64,000 bases of DNA from JBBRSD01 sp038245725 (lineage in GTDB: Bacteria; Actinomycetota; Coriobacteriia; Anaerosomatales; JAAXUF01), in assembly GCA_038245725.1 (NCBI GenBank), contig JBBRSD010000002.1, positions 1 through 64,000 on the forward strand, read 5' to 3'. Every line of letters begins with the position of its first letter. Position 1 is the first letter of the stretch. The notes beneath the pieces are model-generated. The model was not told where the DNA came from. It ran no database searches and saw only the letters and a program-made list of their open reading frames with translations. Positions 34,974-44,207 of the stretch are shown piece by piece. A program made the translations under genes and the position numbers.

Positions 34974-35492
34974 TCAGATGCTGGTCTGACCGGGTTTGGC
35001 GCCGGCGGCCTTTGCCTCGCGATAGCGCTGGAGTGCCGCTTTGCGATCCTCGGGCGTCGCCCGATCCAAGACGAGCATGCCGTCGAGGTGGTCGACCTCG
35101 TGCTGCAACACTCGCGCGTGCAATCCATCGGCCTCGATGCGGACCGGCTTGCCGGACAGGCTGATGGCCTCACACACGACGGTGACCGCGCGCTCCACAG
35201 GAACGGTGATTCCGGGAAGAGAGAGGCAGCCCTCGTCGTCGATCGCGCGCTCCTCGCCCACCTCGACGATCTCCGGGTTGCAGAGCGCGACGACGCGACC
35301 TTGATCCTCTAGGTCGTAGATGATGACGCGTTTGAGCACGCCGATCTGCGGTGCCGCCAGACCGATTCCGGGTGCGTCGTACATGGCTTTCGCCATCGTG
35401 CGGCACAGATCCATCAGGTCCTTCTCGGCTACCGGATCAACAGACGCGGCCTTCTGCTTGAGGGCTGCGTTGGGATGAGAAAGCACGTCCAT
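34974..35492 (-). CDS. def: peptide deformylase
   Basis: Metalloenzyme that removes the formyl group from new proteins. The 172-residue protein has all three motifs: GIGLAAPQIG, EGCLSLPG (Cys ligand) and QHEVDHLDGMLV (His ligands and catalytic Glu). ATG at 35492. The 132-base gap after priA holds a TATGAT that might be a -10 box for def, but no matching -35 is clear. Confidence 0.97.
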   Translation of the reverse strand: MDVLSHPNAALKQKAASVDPVAEKDLMDLCRTMAKAMYDAPGIGLAAPQIGVLKRVIIYDLEDQGRVVALCNPEIVEVGEERAIDDEGCLSLPGITVPVERAVTVVCEAISLSGKPVRIEADGLHARVLQHEVDHLDGMLVLDRATPEDRKAALQRYREAKAAGAKPGQTSI

Positions 35493-35624
35493 CGTTCGGG
35501 AATCCTTCGGTCTCGTGTCAGAACGGGACCTGTCGGCCCCGTGATCGTATCTGCAGCAATCATACCAGCCTCATGCCACTGCGAGGCGGCTGTGCCCTGC
35601 GGTGCGCACCATCGGCCGTGTCGG

Positions 35625-37868
35625 CTAGAGCAGGTCGACCGGATCGATGTCTGCCGCAATGGCAACCTCTCTACTGTGACGGGCCGCTTTGAGCGCCGTG
35701 CCCACCGGCCCCGATACGTCCGCCTCGCGGGGAGCCTTCACGAGCACGTGCCAGCGGTATACGCCTTTGACACGCGAGAGCGGTGCGGGACCCGGGCCGA
35801 GCAACTGCCAGCCGTCGGGCGCAACGGCCGCGAGCGCCTCGTAGACACTGTTGGCGGCGACGGCGACCTCGCCTTGGTCGCGGCCCCACACGAGCACGTT
35901 CGCGAGCCGGCCGAACGGCGGGTAGCCGAGCTCGGCGCGGATGGCGTCCTCCTCGGCGTAGAAGAGCCGCGGATCGTGCGCGGCTGCAGCGCGAATCGCA
36001 GGATGATCCGGCCAGTACGTCTGCACGATCACCTCGCCTTGGCGCTCGCCTCGGCCCGCACGGCCCGCCACCTGCTCGAGCAGCTGGTAGGTGCGCTCGC
36101 CGGCGCGATAATCGGGCAGGTGCAGTGTGGTATCTGCGTTGATGACTCCAACGAGGGTGACTTCCGGGTAGTCGAGCCCTTTCGCGATCATCTGCGTGCC
36201 GAGCAAGACGCCCGAGGGCAGCGCCTCGAACTCGGCCAGCGCCCGCTCGTGACCTCCTTTGCCGCGCGTCGTATCCGCGTCCATGCGCACGACTGGCAGA
36301 TCGTCGATGAGCTGCTCGAGTTCCGACTCGACGCGCTGGGTGCCCGCGCCGAACTGGCGCAGATACGGGCTGTCGCACCGCGGACACGTGGCAGGCACCG
36401 GCTGCTTCGCGCCACAGTGGTGGCATTGCAGACGCGTGCCGACCTCGTGGTAGGTCAGCGATACCGCGCAGGCGTCGCATTCAGGCACAAAACCGCATTC
36501 GCGGCACAGCAGAAACGAGGCGAACCCCCGGCGGTTGAGGAAGAGCACCGCCTTCTCGCCGCGCGCCGCGACCCCTTGGAGCGCCAGCGTGAGCGGCCGA
36601 GAGAACATCGACCGGTGGCCATCCGCGAACTCCGCGGCCATGTCGACCACTGTGACCGGCGGCAGCGGGCGGCCCGTGACGCGCTCGGGCAAGACCACGC
36701 GCGTCCACTCGCCGGCGTCGCACCGGTAGCGCGCCTCCATCGACGGACTCGCGCTGCCGAGCACGAGCACAGCACCGGTGCGCCGAGCGATCTCCTCGGC
36801 GGCCTCTCGCGCGTGGTAGCGCGGCGCCGAACCCTGCTTGTAGGAGGATTCGTGTTCCTCGTCGATGACGATGAGCTTGAGCCGGCGCAGCGGCGCGAAA
36901 AGCGCCGAGCGCGCGCCCACGACGATGTGCGCTTCGCCTCGCCGCACGAGATCCCACTGGTCGAAGCGCTCCCCCGCCGAGAGCCTCGAGTGCAGCACCG
37001 CCACCTCGTCGCCGAACCGCGCGCGGAAGCGACCCACCGTCTGCGGCGTCAGCGAGATCTCGGGCACGAGCACGCACGCGTCGTCACCGGCTTGGAGCAC
37101 GCGCTCGATTGCGCGCAGGTAGACCTCGGTCTTGCCCGAGCCGGTCACGCCATCGAGCACGATGACGCTGCCGCATCCCGCGTCCATTGCCGAGAAGATC
37201 GCCACGAGCGCATCGCTCTGGCCTGCGGTCAGATGCTCGTGGCGCGGTGCCGCCTTCTCGCGAACGTTCGCGTCGCGCATGCGGCGCCGGCGCTCCACGC
37301 GCACCACGCCGAGCTCGCCGAGGCGCGCAAGCGCGCTGTCGACGCTGCCGAGGTCTGCCGAGAGTTCCGCGACCCGCAGCGGACCCGCAGCGAGCGCGTC
37401 GACGACGGCGCGCTGCAGTGTCGCGCGGGAGCCGGGCACGAAGTCACGGCCGTCTGCTGTGAGCTCGGCCCAGCGGTCGTCGACCGGGCCGACCCCAGCG
37501 CGCCGGATCTCCCAGCCCTCGCCGCCGTCCGCTGCCACGCGCACCGCCTTCGGCGTACCGCCTGGCGGCGTGAAGAGCCGCAGCGCTTCCGAGAGCGGGC
37601 ACAGGTAGCGCTGCGCGATCCAGCTCGCTACCGCTGGCGCATGTGCCGAGAAGTACGGCCCGCCGAGCACCGCCCGAACCGGCTTGAGCCGCGGGTAGTC
37701 GCTGGTCGCAGCCGTACCCACCACGTATCCGACGACCGGGCGGTTCGCGAAGTCGACAAGCACGCACGCGCCGACCTCGACGCCGTCCATCCCATCGGGC
37801 ACCACGTAGTCGAACGGTGCGTCGAGTTCGCGCGTGGCGACATCGACGATGACGTAGGCGACAGCCAC
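35625..37868 (-). CDS. priA: primosomal protein N', helicase PriA
   Basis: Restarts stalled replication forks by loading the primosome. The 747-residue protein has an N-terminal DNA-binding domain, Walker A VTGSGKTEVYLRA, the DEEH box VIDEEHESSYKQG, and a cysteine-rich zinc insert (CRECGFVPECDAC and CHHCGAKQPVPATCPRC) with eight cysteines. The second helicase lobe has EQVAGRAGRGERQG. The start is GTG at 37868 with AGGAG 4 bases upstream. It is the first gene of the priA-def-fmt-rsmB-glpX run. Confidence 0.96.
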   Translation of the reverse strand: MAVAYVIVDVATRELDAPFDYVVPDGMDGVEVGACVLVDFANRPVVGYVVGTAATSDYPRLKPVRAVLGGPYFSAHAPAVASWIAQRYLCPLSEALRLFTPPGGTPKAVRVAADGGEGWEIRRAGVGPVDDRWAELTADGRDFVPGSRATLQRAVVDALAAGPLRVAELSADLGSVDSALARLGELGVVRVERRRRMRDANVREKAAPRHEHLTAGQSDALVAIFSAMDAGCGSVIVLDGVTGSGKTEVYLRAIERVLQAGDDACVLVPEISLTPQTVGRFRARFGDEVAVLHSRLSAGERFDQWDLVRRGEAHIVVGARSALFAPLRRLKLIVIDEEHESSYKQGSAPRYHAREAAEEIARRTGAVLVLGSASPSMEARYRCDAGEWTRVVLPERVTGRPLPPVTVVDMAAEFADGHRSMFSRPLTLALQGVAARGEKAVLFLNRRGFASFLLCRECGFVPECDACAVSLTYHEVGTRLQCHHCGAKQPVPATCPRCDSPYLRQFGAGTQRVESELEQLIDDLPVVRMDADTTRGKGGHERALAEFEALPSGVLLGTQMIAKGLDYPEVTLVGVINADTTLHLPDYRAGERTYQLLEQVAGRAGRGERQGEVIVQTYWPDHPAIRAAAAHDPRLFYAEEDAIRAELGYPPFGRLANVLVWGRDQGEVAVAANSVYEALAAVAPDGWQLLGPGPAPLSRVKGVYRWHVLVKAPREADVSGPVGTALKAARHSREVAIAADIDPVDLL

Positions 37869-37932
37869 GAATCTCCTCTCGGCGGGTGGGCTCAGCGAAC
37901 TCGTTCCAGCATACAGAAGGCCACCGACATCG

Positions 37933-37965
37933 CCGGAGACGGACCCCTTATGGGGCCGTCTCCGG
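37933..37965 (-). terminator. likely terminator after metK
   Basis: A 10-bp perfect stem (37933-37942 with 37956-37965) continues through a one-base bulge into four more G-C pairs with a TTAT loop. It lies about 80 bases after the metK stop. There is no T-run, so it may need Rho or act as an RNA-end stabiliser. Confidence 0.5.
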
Positions 37966-38046
37966 TGGACCGATTCGAGCTGACTCGCTTTGCGAGCGGC
38001 TCAATCGTTCCCGACGCCGGTGGCTTTCGCAGTTCCCTATGGATGA

Positions 38047-39291
<1,245 letters not shown>

Positions 39292-39344
39292 AGAAACCTC
39301 CTTCTCGGCGATCCTTTTGCGGGTCGCACGGTTGTGCGGGGCAC

Positions 39345-39385
39345 AAAAAGGCCCCCGCCTGGTGCAGACAGGGGCTTCGCCTGGC
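39345..39385 (-). terminator. riboswitch-linked terminator in the metK leader
   Basis: On the minus strand a GC-rich hairpin (GCCCC pairing with GGGGC around a CCUG/CAGG core) runs directly into a U5 tract about 55 bases before metK. Its distance from the SAM aptamer fits a transcription attenuator. The exact stem pairing has alternatives. Confidence 0.75.
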
Positions 39386-39416
39386 GACGCCTCAAAAAGA
39401 CGCGCGGAGCTGTTCC

Positions 39417-39545
39417 CTCATCTTCCAGGCCATTTCGCCTGCCGAGAGTTGGCACCGTACTTCGTTTTCGAAGCCGGTTGCCGGGGTGTCTACGGGCTCG
39501 GTCCCTCGACCCTCTGCAGCCAACGTGCGACTGCCTCTTGATGAG
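39417..39545 (-). ncRNA. SAM-I riboswitch (S box) upstream of metK
   Basis: Read on the minus strand: CUCAUCAAGAG at the 5' end pairs with GAUGAG at the 3' end (P1), then GGGACCGAGCCC, the invariant CCCGGCAACC, GGUGCCAACUC and GGAAGAUGAG. These are the conserved S-box blocks in the right order. SAM binding should favour the downstream terminator and lower metK expression. Confidence 0.95.
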
Positions 39546-39639
39546 CTGGATGAGTATATCGCGCCGAGGCCTCACCATTCAAGGTCACGGCGCCGCGTTG
39601 TCGGGTAACATGGGTGCGAACCATCTCCGAGGAGGATCG

Positions 39640-40062
39640 ATGAAGCGCTTTCTCAACGCACTCCACTGGGCCACGATCATCATCGAGATCATGGTGGCGC
39701 TGGCGCTCGTGGCGCTGGCGGTCGGAGCACTCTTGGCGTTGTTCCTGGAGATGTATCAAACCGCGACGAGCACGCTTGCTCTCTCTCCGACCGAGTTCAA
39801 TGTGATCATCGGCACGATTCTCGAGATCTTCATCCTGGTCGAGCTGTTCAGGATTGCAATCTCATACATGCGCCACCAAAACGTCGTCCCGACCGTGCTC
39901 GAGGCAGCATTGGTCGCCGTCGCCCGAAAGTTCGTGGTGTTCGAGGGCGGCACCTCCTACCTCCAGACGGCCGCCGGACTCTCGGCGCTTCTGCTCGCAG
40001 TCGCCGTCTCCTGGTGGCTGCTGTCCAACTCGAACGCCTGCGAGCTTCTCGACGAAACCTAG
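39640..40062 (+). CDS. PsiE-like integral membrane protein
   Basis: Membrane protein of 140 residues. Hydrophobic segments lie near 12-36, 54-78 and 107-128, with a possible fourth near 80-100. The motif IFILVELFRIAISYMRH followed by PTVLEAALVAVARKFVV resembles the PsiE family (phosphate-starvation-inducible in E. coli). ATG at 39640 is chosen because GGAGG lies 4 bases upstream. It stands alone between the metK leader and gltX; its function here is unknown. Confidence 0.75.
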   Translation: MKRFLNALHWATIIIEIMVALALVALAVGALLALFLEMYQTATSTLALSPTEFNVIIGTILEIFILVELFRIAISYMRHQNVVPTVLEAALVAVARKFVVFEGGTSYLQTAAGLSALLLAVAVSWWLLSNSNACELLDET

Positions 40063-40134
40063 CGCTCGATCCTTCCGCGGCCGGCTTCTCGACACCCGCC
40101 GCATTTCCGCCCCCTGCCGAGGAGTTCACTCACA

Positions 40135-41598
40135 GTGACCGACAACGTACGCGTCCGCTTCGCTCCCAGTCCCACCGGCTTTCTGCACATCGGCGGCGCA
40201 CGCACCGCGCTGTACAACTGGGCCTTCGCCCGCCACTTCGGCGGCACCTTCATCCTGCGCATCGAAGACACGGACCCGGAGCGCTCGACCGAGGAGAACA
40301 CGCAGGCGATCCTGAGCGCGATGCGCTGGCTCGGACTCGACTACGACGAAGGCCCCGGCATCGGCGGCGACTACGGTCCGTACTTCCAGACGCAACGGTT
40401 CGACCGCTACGCCGAGGGACTCGAGCTGCTCAAGGCCTCCGGACACGCCTATCCGTGCTTCTGCTCCGCTGAAGAACTCGACGCCAAGCGGGAGGCGGCA
40501 CGCGAGAAAGGCGGCGTTGCGGGCTACGACCGCACGTGCCGTTCGCTCTCAGCCGATGACGCCGCGTCGCGAGTCGCCGCAGGCGCGCCGCACGTGTGGC
40601 GCCTCAAAGTGCCCGAAGACCGCGGCGATATCGTGTTCGAGGATGTGGTCCGCGGCGAGGTGACGTTCCCGGCCACGGCAGTCGACGACTTCGTGCTCGC
40701 GCGCACCGACGGATCTCCCACCTACAACTTCGCCGTCGTCATGGACGATGTCGACATGCACATCAGCCATGTCATCCGAGGCGACGATCACCTCTCCAAC
40801 ACGCCGAAGCAGGTCGTTGTCTACGAAGCGCTCGACGAGGCGATTCCCACGTTCGCGCACCTCTCGATGATTTGGGGAGCCGACGGCAAGCGGTTGTCGA
40901 AGCGCCACGGCGCAACGAGCGTTGAGGCCTACGCCGAACTTGGCTACACCCCCGAGGCGCTCATGAACTACCTGTCGCTTCTCGGCTGGTCTCTCGATGG
41001 CGAGACCACGATCATCGACGCCGCGACGCTGAAGGCCAACTTCTCGCTCGACCGCATCTCGAAGAACCCGGCGATCTTCGACGTCGAGAAGCTCGACTGG
41101 ATGAACGGCGTCTACATCCGCGAGATGACGGCCGAGCAGTTCGTCGAGCGCATGATCGTCTGGCTCGAAGCCGCAGGGCTCTCTGATCCCGCTGACGTTG
41201 CCTCGCGGCCCGAGTGGTTCGCTCGCCTTGCCCCGCTCGTCTCCGAGAGGATCAAGCGCCTCGACGAGATCGTTTCGATGGTCGAGTTCCTGTTCGCGGA
41301 ACCCGAGATCGACGAGTCCGCACGCGAGAAGGTGCTTCTCAAGGAGGGTGCTGGGCGCGCACTCACCGCTGCAATAGCGGCACTTGCTCACTGCGAGTGG
41401 GATGTGGAGGAGATCGAAGCCGCTCTCCGAGAGCTCCCAGAGGCGCTCGGCCTCAAGCCCAAAGCGGTCTTCCAAGCCGTCAGGGTCGCGATCACGGGCT
41501 CGACCGTCTCTCTGCCGCTCTTTGAGTCGCTCGAACTGCTCGGCAGGGAGAGGACTCGCGCGCGGCTCGCCGCGAACGCAGCCCTCGCGACCGAATAG
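40135..41598 (+). CDS. gltX: glutamyl-tRNA synthetase
   Basis: Class I aminoacyl-tRNA synthetase for glutamate. The 487-residue protein has the HIGH motif in FAPSPTGFLHIGGARTA (residues 9-25) and the KMSKS equivalent in GKRLSKRHGATSVEAY. The start is GTG with GAGGAG about 10 bases upstream. Because glnS lies 350 bases downstream with tRNA-Gln and tRNA-Glu in between, this GluRS is probably the discriminating type that charges only tRNA-Glu. That last point is inference. Confidence 0.96.
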   Translation: MTDNVRVRFAPSPTGFLHIGGARTALYNWAFARHFGGTFILRIEDTDPERSTEENTQAILSAMRWLGLDYDEGPGIGGDYGPYFQTQRFDRYAEGLELLKASGHAYPCFCSAEELDAKREAAREKGGVAGYDRTCRSLSADDAASRVAAGAPHVWRLKVPEDRGDIVFEDVVRGEVTFPATAVDDFVLARTDGSPTYNFAVVMDDVDMHISHVIRGDDHLSNTPKQVVVYEALDEAIPTFAHLSMIWGADGKRLSKRHGATSVEAYAELGYTPEALMNYLSLLGWSLDGETTIIDAATLKANFSLDRISKNPAIFDVEKLDWMNGVYIREMTAEQFVERMIVWLEAAGLSDPADVASRPEWFARLAPLVSERIKRLDEIVSMVEFLFAEPEIDESAREKVLLKEGAGRALTAAIAALAHCEWDVEEIEAALRELPEALGLKPKAVFQAVRVAITGSTVSLPLFESLELLGRERTRARLAANAALATE

Positions 41599-41639
41599 CC
41601 TGCGTCCCCGAGGTGTGCGCTAACCACCTTGACGAGGGG

Positions 41640-41668
41640 TTGACACCCCTTGTGGGCGTCCGTAACAT
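41640..41668 (+). promoter_or_regulatory. sigma-70 type promoter of the tRNA pair
   Basis: TTGACA (41640-41645) is a perfect -35 box and TAACAT (41663-41668) a good -10 box, with a 17-base spacer. Transcription would begin near 41676, about 27 bases before tRNA-Gln. Confidence 0.85.
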
Positions 41669-41702
41669 ACCTTCTCGCGCTGCACTCGGGCGCACCGAGC
41701 AC

Positions 41703-41778
41703 TGGGGTATGGTGTAATTGGCAACACGTCGGTTTCTGGTACCGAAGAGTCTAGGTTCGAGCCCTAGTACCCCAGCCA
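41703..41778 (+). tRNA. tRNA-Gln (anticodon CTG)
   Basis: Full cloverleaf: 7-bp acceptor TGGGGTA/TACCCCA, D arm GTGT/ACAC, anticodon stem TCGGT/ACCGA with loop TTCTGGT (anticodon CTG, reads CAG), T arm CTAGG-TTCGAGC-CCTAG. G is the discriminator and CCA (41776-41778) is encoded. Confidence 0.96.
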
Positions 41779-41782
41779 GTTC

Positions 41783-41858
41783 GGCCCGTTCGTCTAGCGG
41801 TTAGGACACCGCCCTCTCAAGGCGGAGATCACGGGTTCGAATCCCGTACGGGCTACCA
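41783..41858 (+). tRNA. tRNA-Glu (anticodon CTC)
   Basis: Cloverleaf with acceptor GGCCCGT/ACGGGCT (first pair G-T), D region TCGTCTAGCGGTTAGGACA, anticodon stem CCGCC/GGCGG with loop CTCTCAA (anticodon CTC, reads GAG), and T arm ACGGG-TTCGAAT-CCCGT. CCA is encoded. It follows tRNA-Gln by 4 bases, so both come from one transcript. Confidence 0.96.
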
Positions 41859-41866
41859 AGCCATAC

Positions 41867-41906
41867 AGAAACCCCCCTGCGTGATCGCCGGGGGGTTTCT
41901 CGTTTT
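41867..41906 (+). terminator. Rho-independent terminator after the tRNA pair
   Basis: A perfect 11-bp stem (41867-41877 with 41890-41900) with a 12-base loop is followed by CGTTTT. It ends the tRNA transcript before glnS. Confidence 0.9.
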
Positions 41907-41948
41907 GGGATACAATATGACGCCTGTCCGTCGACCTGGAGTAGGTAC

Positions 41949-43685
41949 ATGACACCCGCAGAATCCGATCCCGCCACGCCTTCCCCGGCAGCCGGAAGCA
42001 CCCCTGTACCGTCCTCCGAACGCAGCGATTTTATCCGCGACATCGTTGCCGCCGATCTTCGCGAAGGCCGCACGCAGTCGGTCGTGACCCGCTTCCCGCC
42101 CGAGCCGAACGGCTACCTCCACATCGGCCATGCGAAGTCGATATGCCTCAACTTCGGCATCGCGAGTGAGTTCGGCGGCCGCTGCCACCTTCGCTTCGAC
42201 GACACCAACCCCATGAAAGAAGAGCAGGAGTTCATAGACTCGATCGAGGCCGACGTCCGCTGGCTGGGCTTCGACTGGGGCGAGTGCCTCTTCTTCGCAT
42301 CCGACTACTTTGAGCAGCTCTACGAGTGGGCGTGCGACCTCATCAAGGCTGGCAAGGCCTACGTCGACGACCTCTCGGCCGATGAGATCCGGGAGCACCG
42401 TGGCACGCTGACCGAGCCGGGCAAGAACAGCCCGTGGCGCGACCGCCCCGCCGAGGAGAGCCTCGACCTCTTCGCTCGCATGCGCAGCGGCGAGTTCCCC
42501 AACGGGTCCCGGGTGTTGCGGGCCAAGATCGACATGGGGGCGCCCAACATCAACCTGCGCGACCCTGTCATGTACCGGATCCTCCACAAGGCACATCCGC
42601 GGACCGGCGACGCGTGGTGCGTCTACCCGAACTACGACTTCGCCCATGGACTATCAGACGCGATCGAAGGCGTCACGCACTCAATCTGCACGCTTGAGTT
42701 CCAGGACCACCGGCCGCTCTACGACTGGTTCATCGAGAACCTGTCGGTTCCCTCACGCCCACATCAGTTCGAGTTCGCCCGGCTCAATCTCACCTACACC
42801 GTGCTATCGAAGCGCGTACTGCTGCGCCTCGTCGGCGAGCGGCACGTAAAGGGATGGGACGACCCCCGGATGCCCACTCTCTCGGGTCTGCGTCGGCGAG
42901 GCTTCCCTGCCGAAGGGTTGCGCGACTTCGCCTCGATGATAGGTGTGGCAAGGGCCGACAGCGTGGTCGAGGTCGAGATGCTCGAACACGCGATGAGGAA
43001 CGTACTCAACCGGGACGCCCTCCGTCGTTTCGCGGTGCTCGACCCCTTGAAGGTCGTCATCGAGAACTACCCCGAAGGACTGGTCGAGGAGATGGCGGCG
43101 CCCAACAACCCGGAGGATCCGGCCGCTGGGAGCCGTGCGGTCGCCTTCACTCGGGAGCTCTGGATCGAGCGCGACGATTTCATGGAGGAGCCTCCGAAGA
43201 AGTTCTTCCGCCTCGCTCCCGGCCGAGAAGTCCGGCTGCGATCCGCGTACTTCGTGACCTGCAACGAAGTCGTCAAGGATGACGACGGCAAGGTCGTCGA
43301 GCTGCGCTGCACGTACGACCCAGACACGCGCGGCGGTAGTGCACCGGACGGTCGCCGCCCGAAGGCCACCCTGCACTGGGTGTCGGCCGCCTATGCCCTG
43401 CGTGCAGAGGTCCGACTCTACGGCCACCTCTTCGAAAGCCCTTATCCGGGGACCGACGGCCGTGACCTCTTCGAGGACCTGAACTCGGGGTCAGAGACCG
43501 TGCTCACCGGCTGCCTGGTGGAGCCCTCGCTGGCCGACCTGCCGATCGGTGAAACCGTGCAGTTCGAACGACTCGGATACTTCTGTCCGGATCCCGACTC
43601 GGGACCTGAGGCGCTCGTGTTCAACCGGACTCTCACTCTCAAGGACACGTGGGCGAAGCTGCAGGCGCAGGGACGTCACAACTAG
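41949..43685 (+). CDS. glnS: glutaminyl-tRNA synthetase
   Basis: Charges tRNA-Gln directly with glutamine. The 578-residue protein has a short disordered N-terminus, then FPPEPNGYLHIGHAKSICLN (HIGH motif, about 49-68), RFDDTNPMKEEQEFI, and VLSKR (KMSKS variant). The C-terminal beta-barrel anticodon-binding part is present and the length is typical. Most actinobacteria lack GlnRS and use GluRS plus GatCAB, so this gene may have been gained by transfer. It sits just after tRNA-Gln and tRNA-Glu. Confidence 0.95.
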   Translation: MTPAESDPATPSPAAGSTPVPSSERSDFIRDIVAADLREGRTQSVVTRFPPEPNGYLHIGHAKSICLNFGIASEFGGRCHLRFDDTNPMKEEQEFIDSIEADVRWLGFDWGECLFFASDYFEQLYEWACDLIKAGKAYVDDLSADEIREHRGTLTEPGKNSPWRDRPAEESLDLFARMRSGEFPNGSRVLRAKIDMGAPNINLRDPVMYRILHKAHPRTGDAWCVYPNYDFAHGLSDAIEGVTHSICTLEFQDHRPLYDWFIENLSVPSRPHQFEFARLNLTYTVLSKRVLLRLVGERHVKGWDDPRMPTLSGLRRRGFPAEGLRDFASMIGVARADSVVEVEMLEHAMRNVLNRDALRRFAVLDPLKVVIENYPEGLVEEMAAPNNPEDPAAGSRAVAFTRELWIERDDFMEEPPKKFFRLAPGREVRLRSAYFVTCNEVVKDDDGKVVELRCTYDPDTRGGSAPDGRRPKATLHWVSAAYALRAEVRLYGHLFESPYPGTDGRDLFEDLNSGSETVLTGCLVEPSLADLPIGETVQFERLGYFCPDPDSGPEALVFNRTLTLKDTWAKLQAQGRHN

Positions 43686-43781
43686 CCTTGCCATCTCGCC
43701 GATTGAGCGGCACGCAACGCGTGTCCGCTCGAATCGGCGGCCGGACGGCGGCGAAGTCCGCCGTCCGCTAGAATGGGCAAC

Positions 43782-44138
43782 GGAGTGGGCTGGGCGGCCG
43801 CGCGACTCCGCCTCGGCGGATCGTGAGGAAAGTCCGGACTCCACAGGGCAGGATGCCAGCTAACGGCTGGGCGGCGTGAGCCGACGGAAAGTGCCACAGA
43901 AAAGAAAACTCCCCCGCCGGGCTTGCGCTCGACGGGAGAAAAGCTGAAACGGTGCGGTAAGAGCGCACCAGCGTCACGGCAACGTGGCGGCTTGGCAAAC
44001 CCCATCCGGAGCAAGGGCAAATAGGAGCGGCTAAGGTCGGCCCGACCGACGCTCGGGTTAGTCCGCGTGAGGCCAGTGGCGACGCTGGTCCCAGATAGAT
44101 GGTCGTCCACGACAGAATCCGGCTTACAGGCCCACTCC
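43782..44138 (+). ncRNA. rnpB: RNase P RNA, bacterial class A
   Basis: Catalytic RNA that matures the 5' ends of tRNAs. Conserved blocks appear in order: GAGGAAAGTCCGGACTCC, AGGGCAGGATGCC, GCCGACGGAAAGTGCCACAG, ACGGTGCGGTAAGAGCGCAC, GGCTTGGCAAACCCC and the 3' AGAATCCGGCTTACAGG. The ends GGAGTGGGC and GCCCACTCC pair as P1. A TAGAAT at 43769-43774 is well placed as a -10 box, though no clear -35 is seen. Confidence 0.97.
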
Positions 44139-44152
44139 AGTTATCGCAAGAA

Positions 44153-44181
44153 ACGGGCGGCCCCCATTGGGAGCCGCCCGT
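44153..44181. terminator. likely bidirectional terminator between rnpB and the surface-protein gene
   Basis: A 9-bp stem (44153-44161 with 44173-44181) continues inward with CCC/GGG. It sits between the convergent rnpB and the minus-strand gene ending at 44208. GTTTCTTGC follows on the minus strand; the plus side has few T's, so it is stronger for the minus-strand gene. Confidence 0.7.
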
Positions 44182-44207
44182 CTGCGTGACGTGATGAGGC
44201 TCCGCGG

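Noticed and set aside
43743..43766. 9-bp hairpin after glnS read as a terminator
   Set aside because: No T-run follows and a possible -10 box of rnpB lies directly behind it, so it may belong to the promoter region instead.
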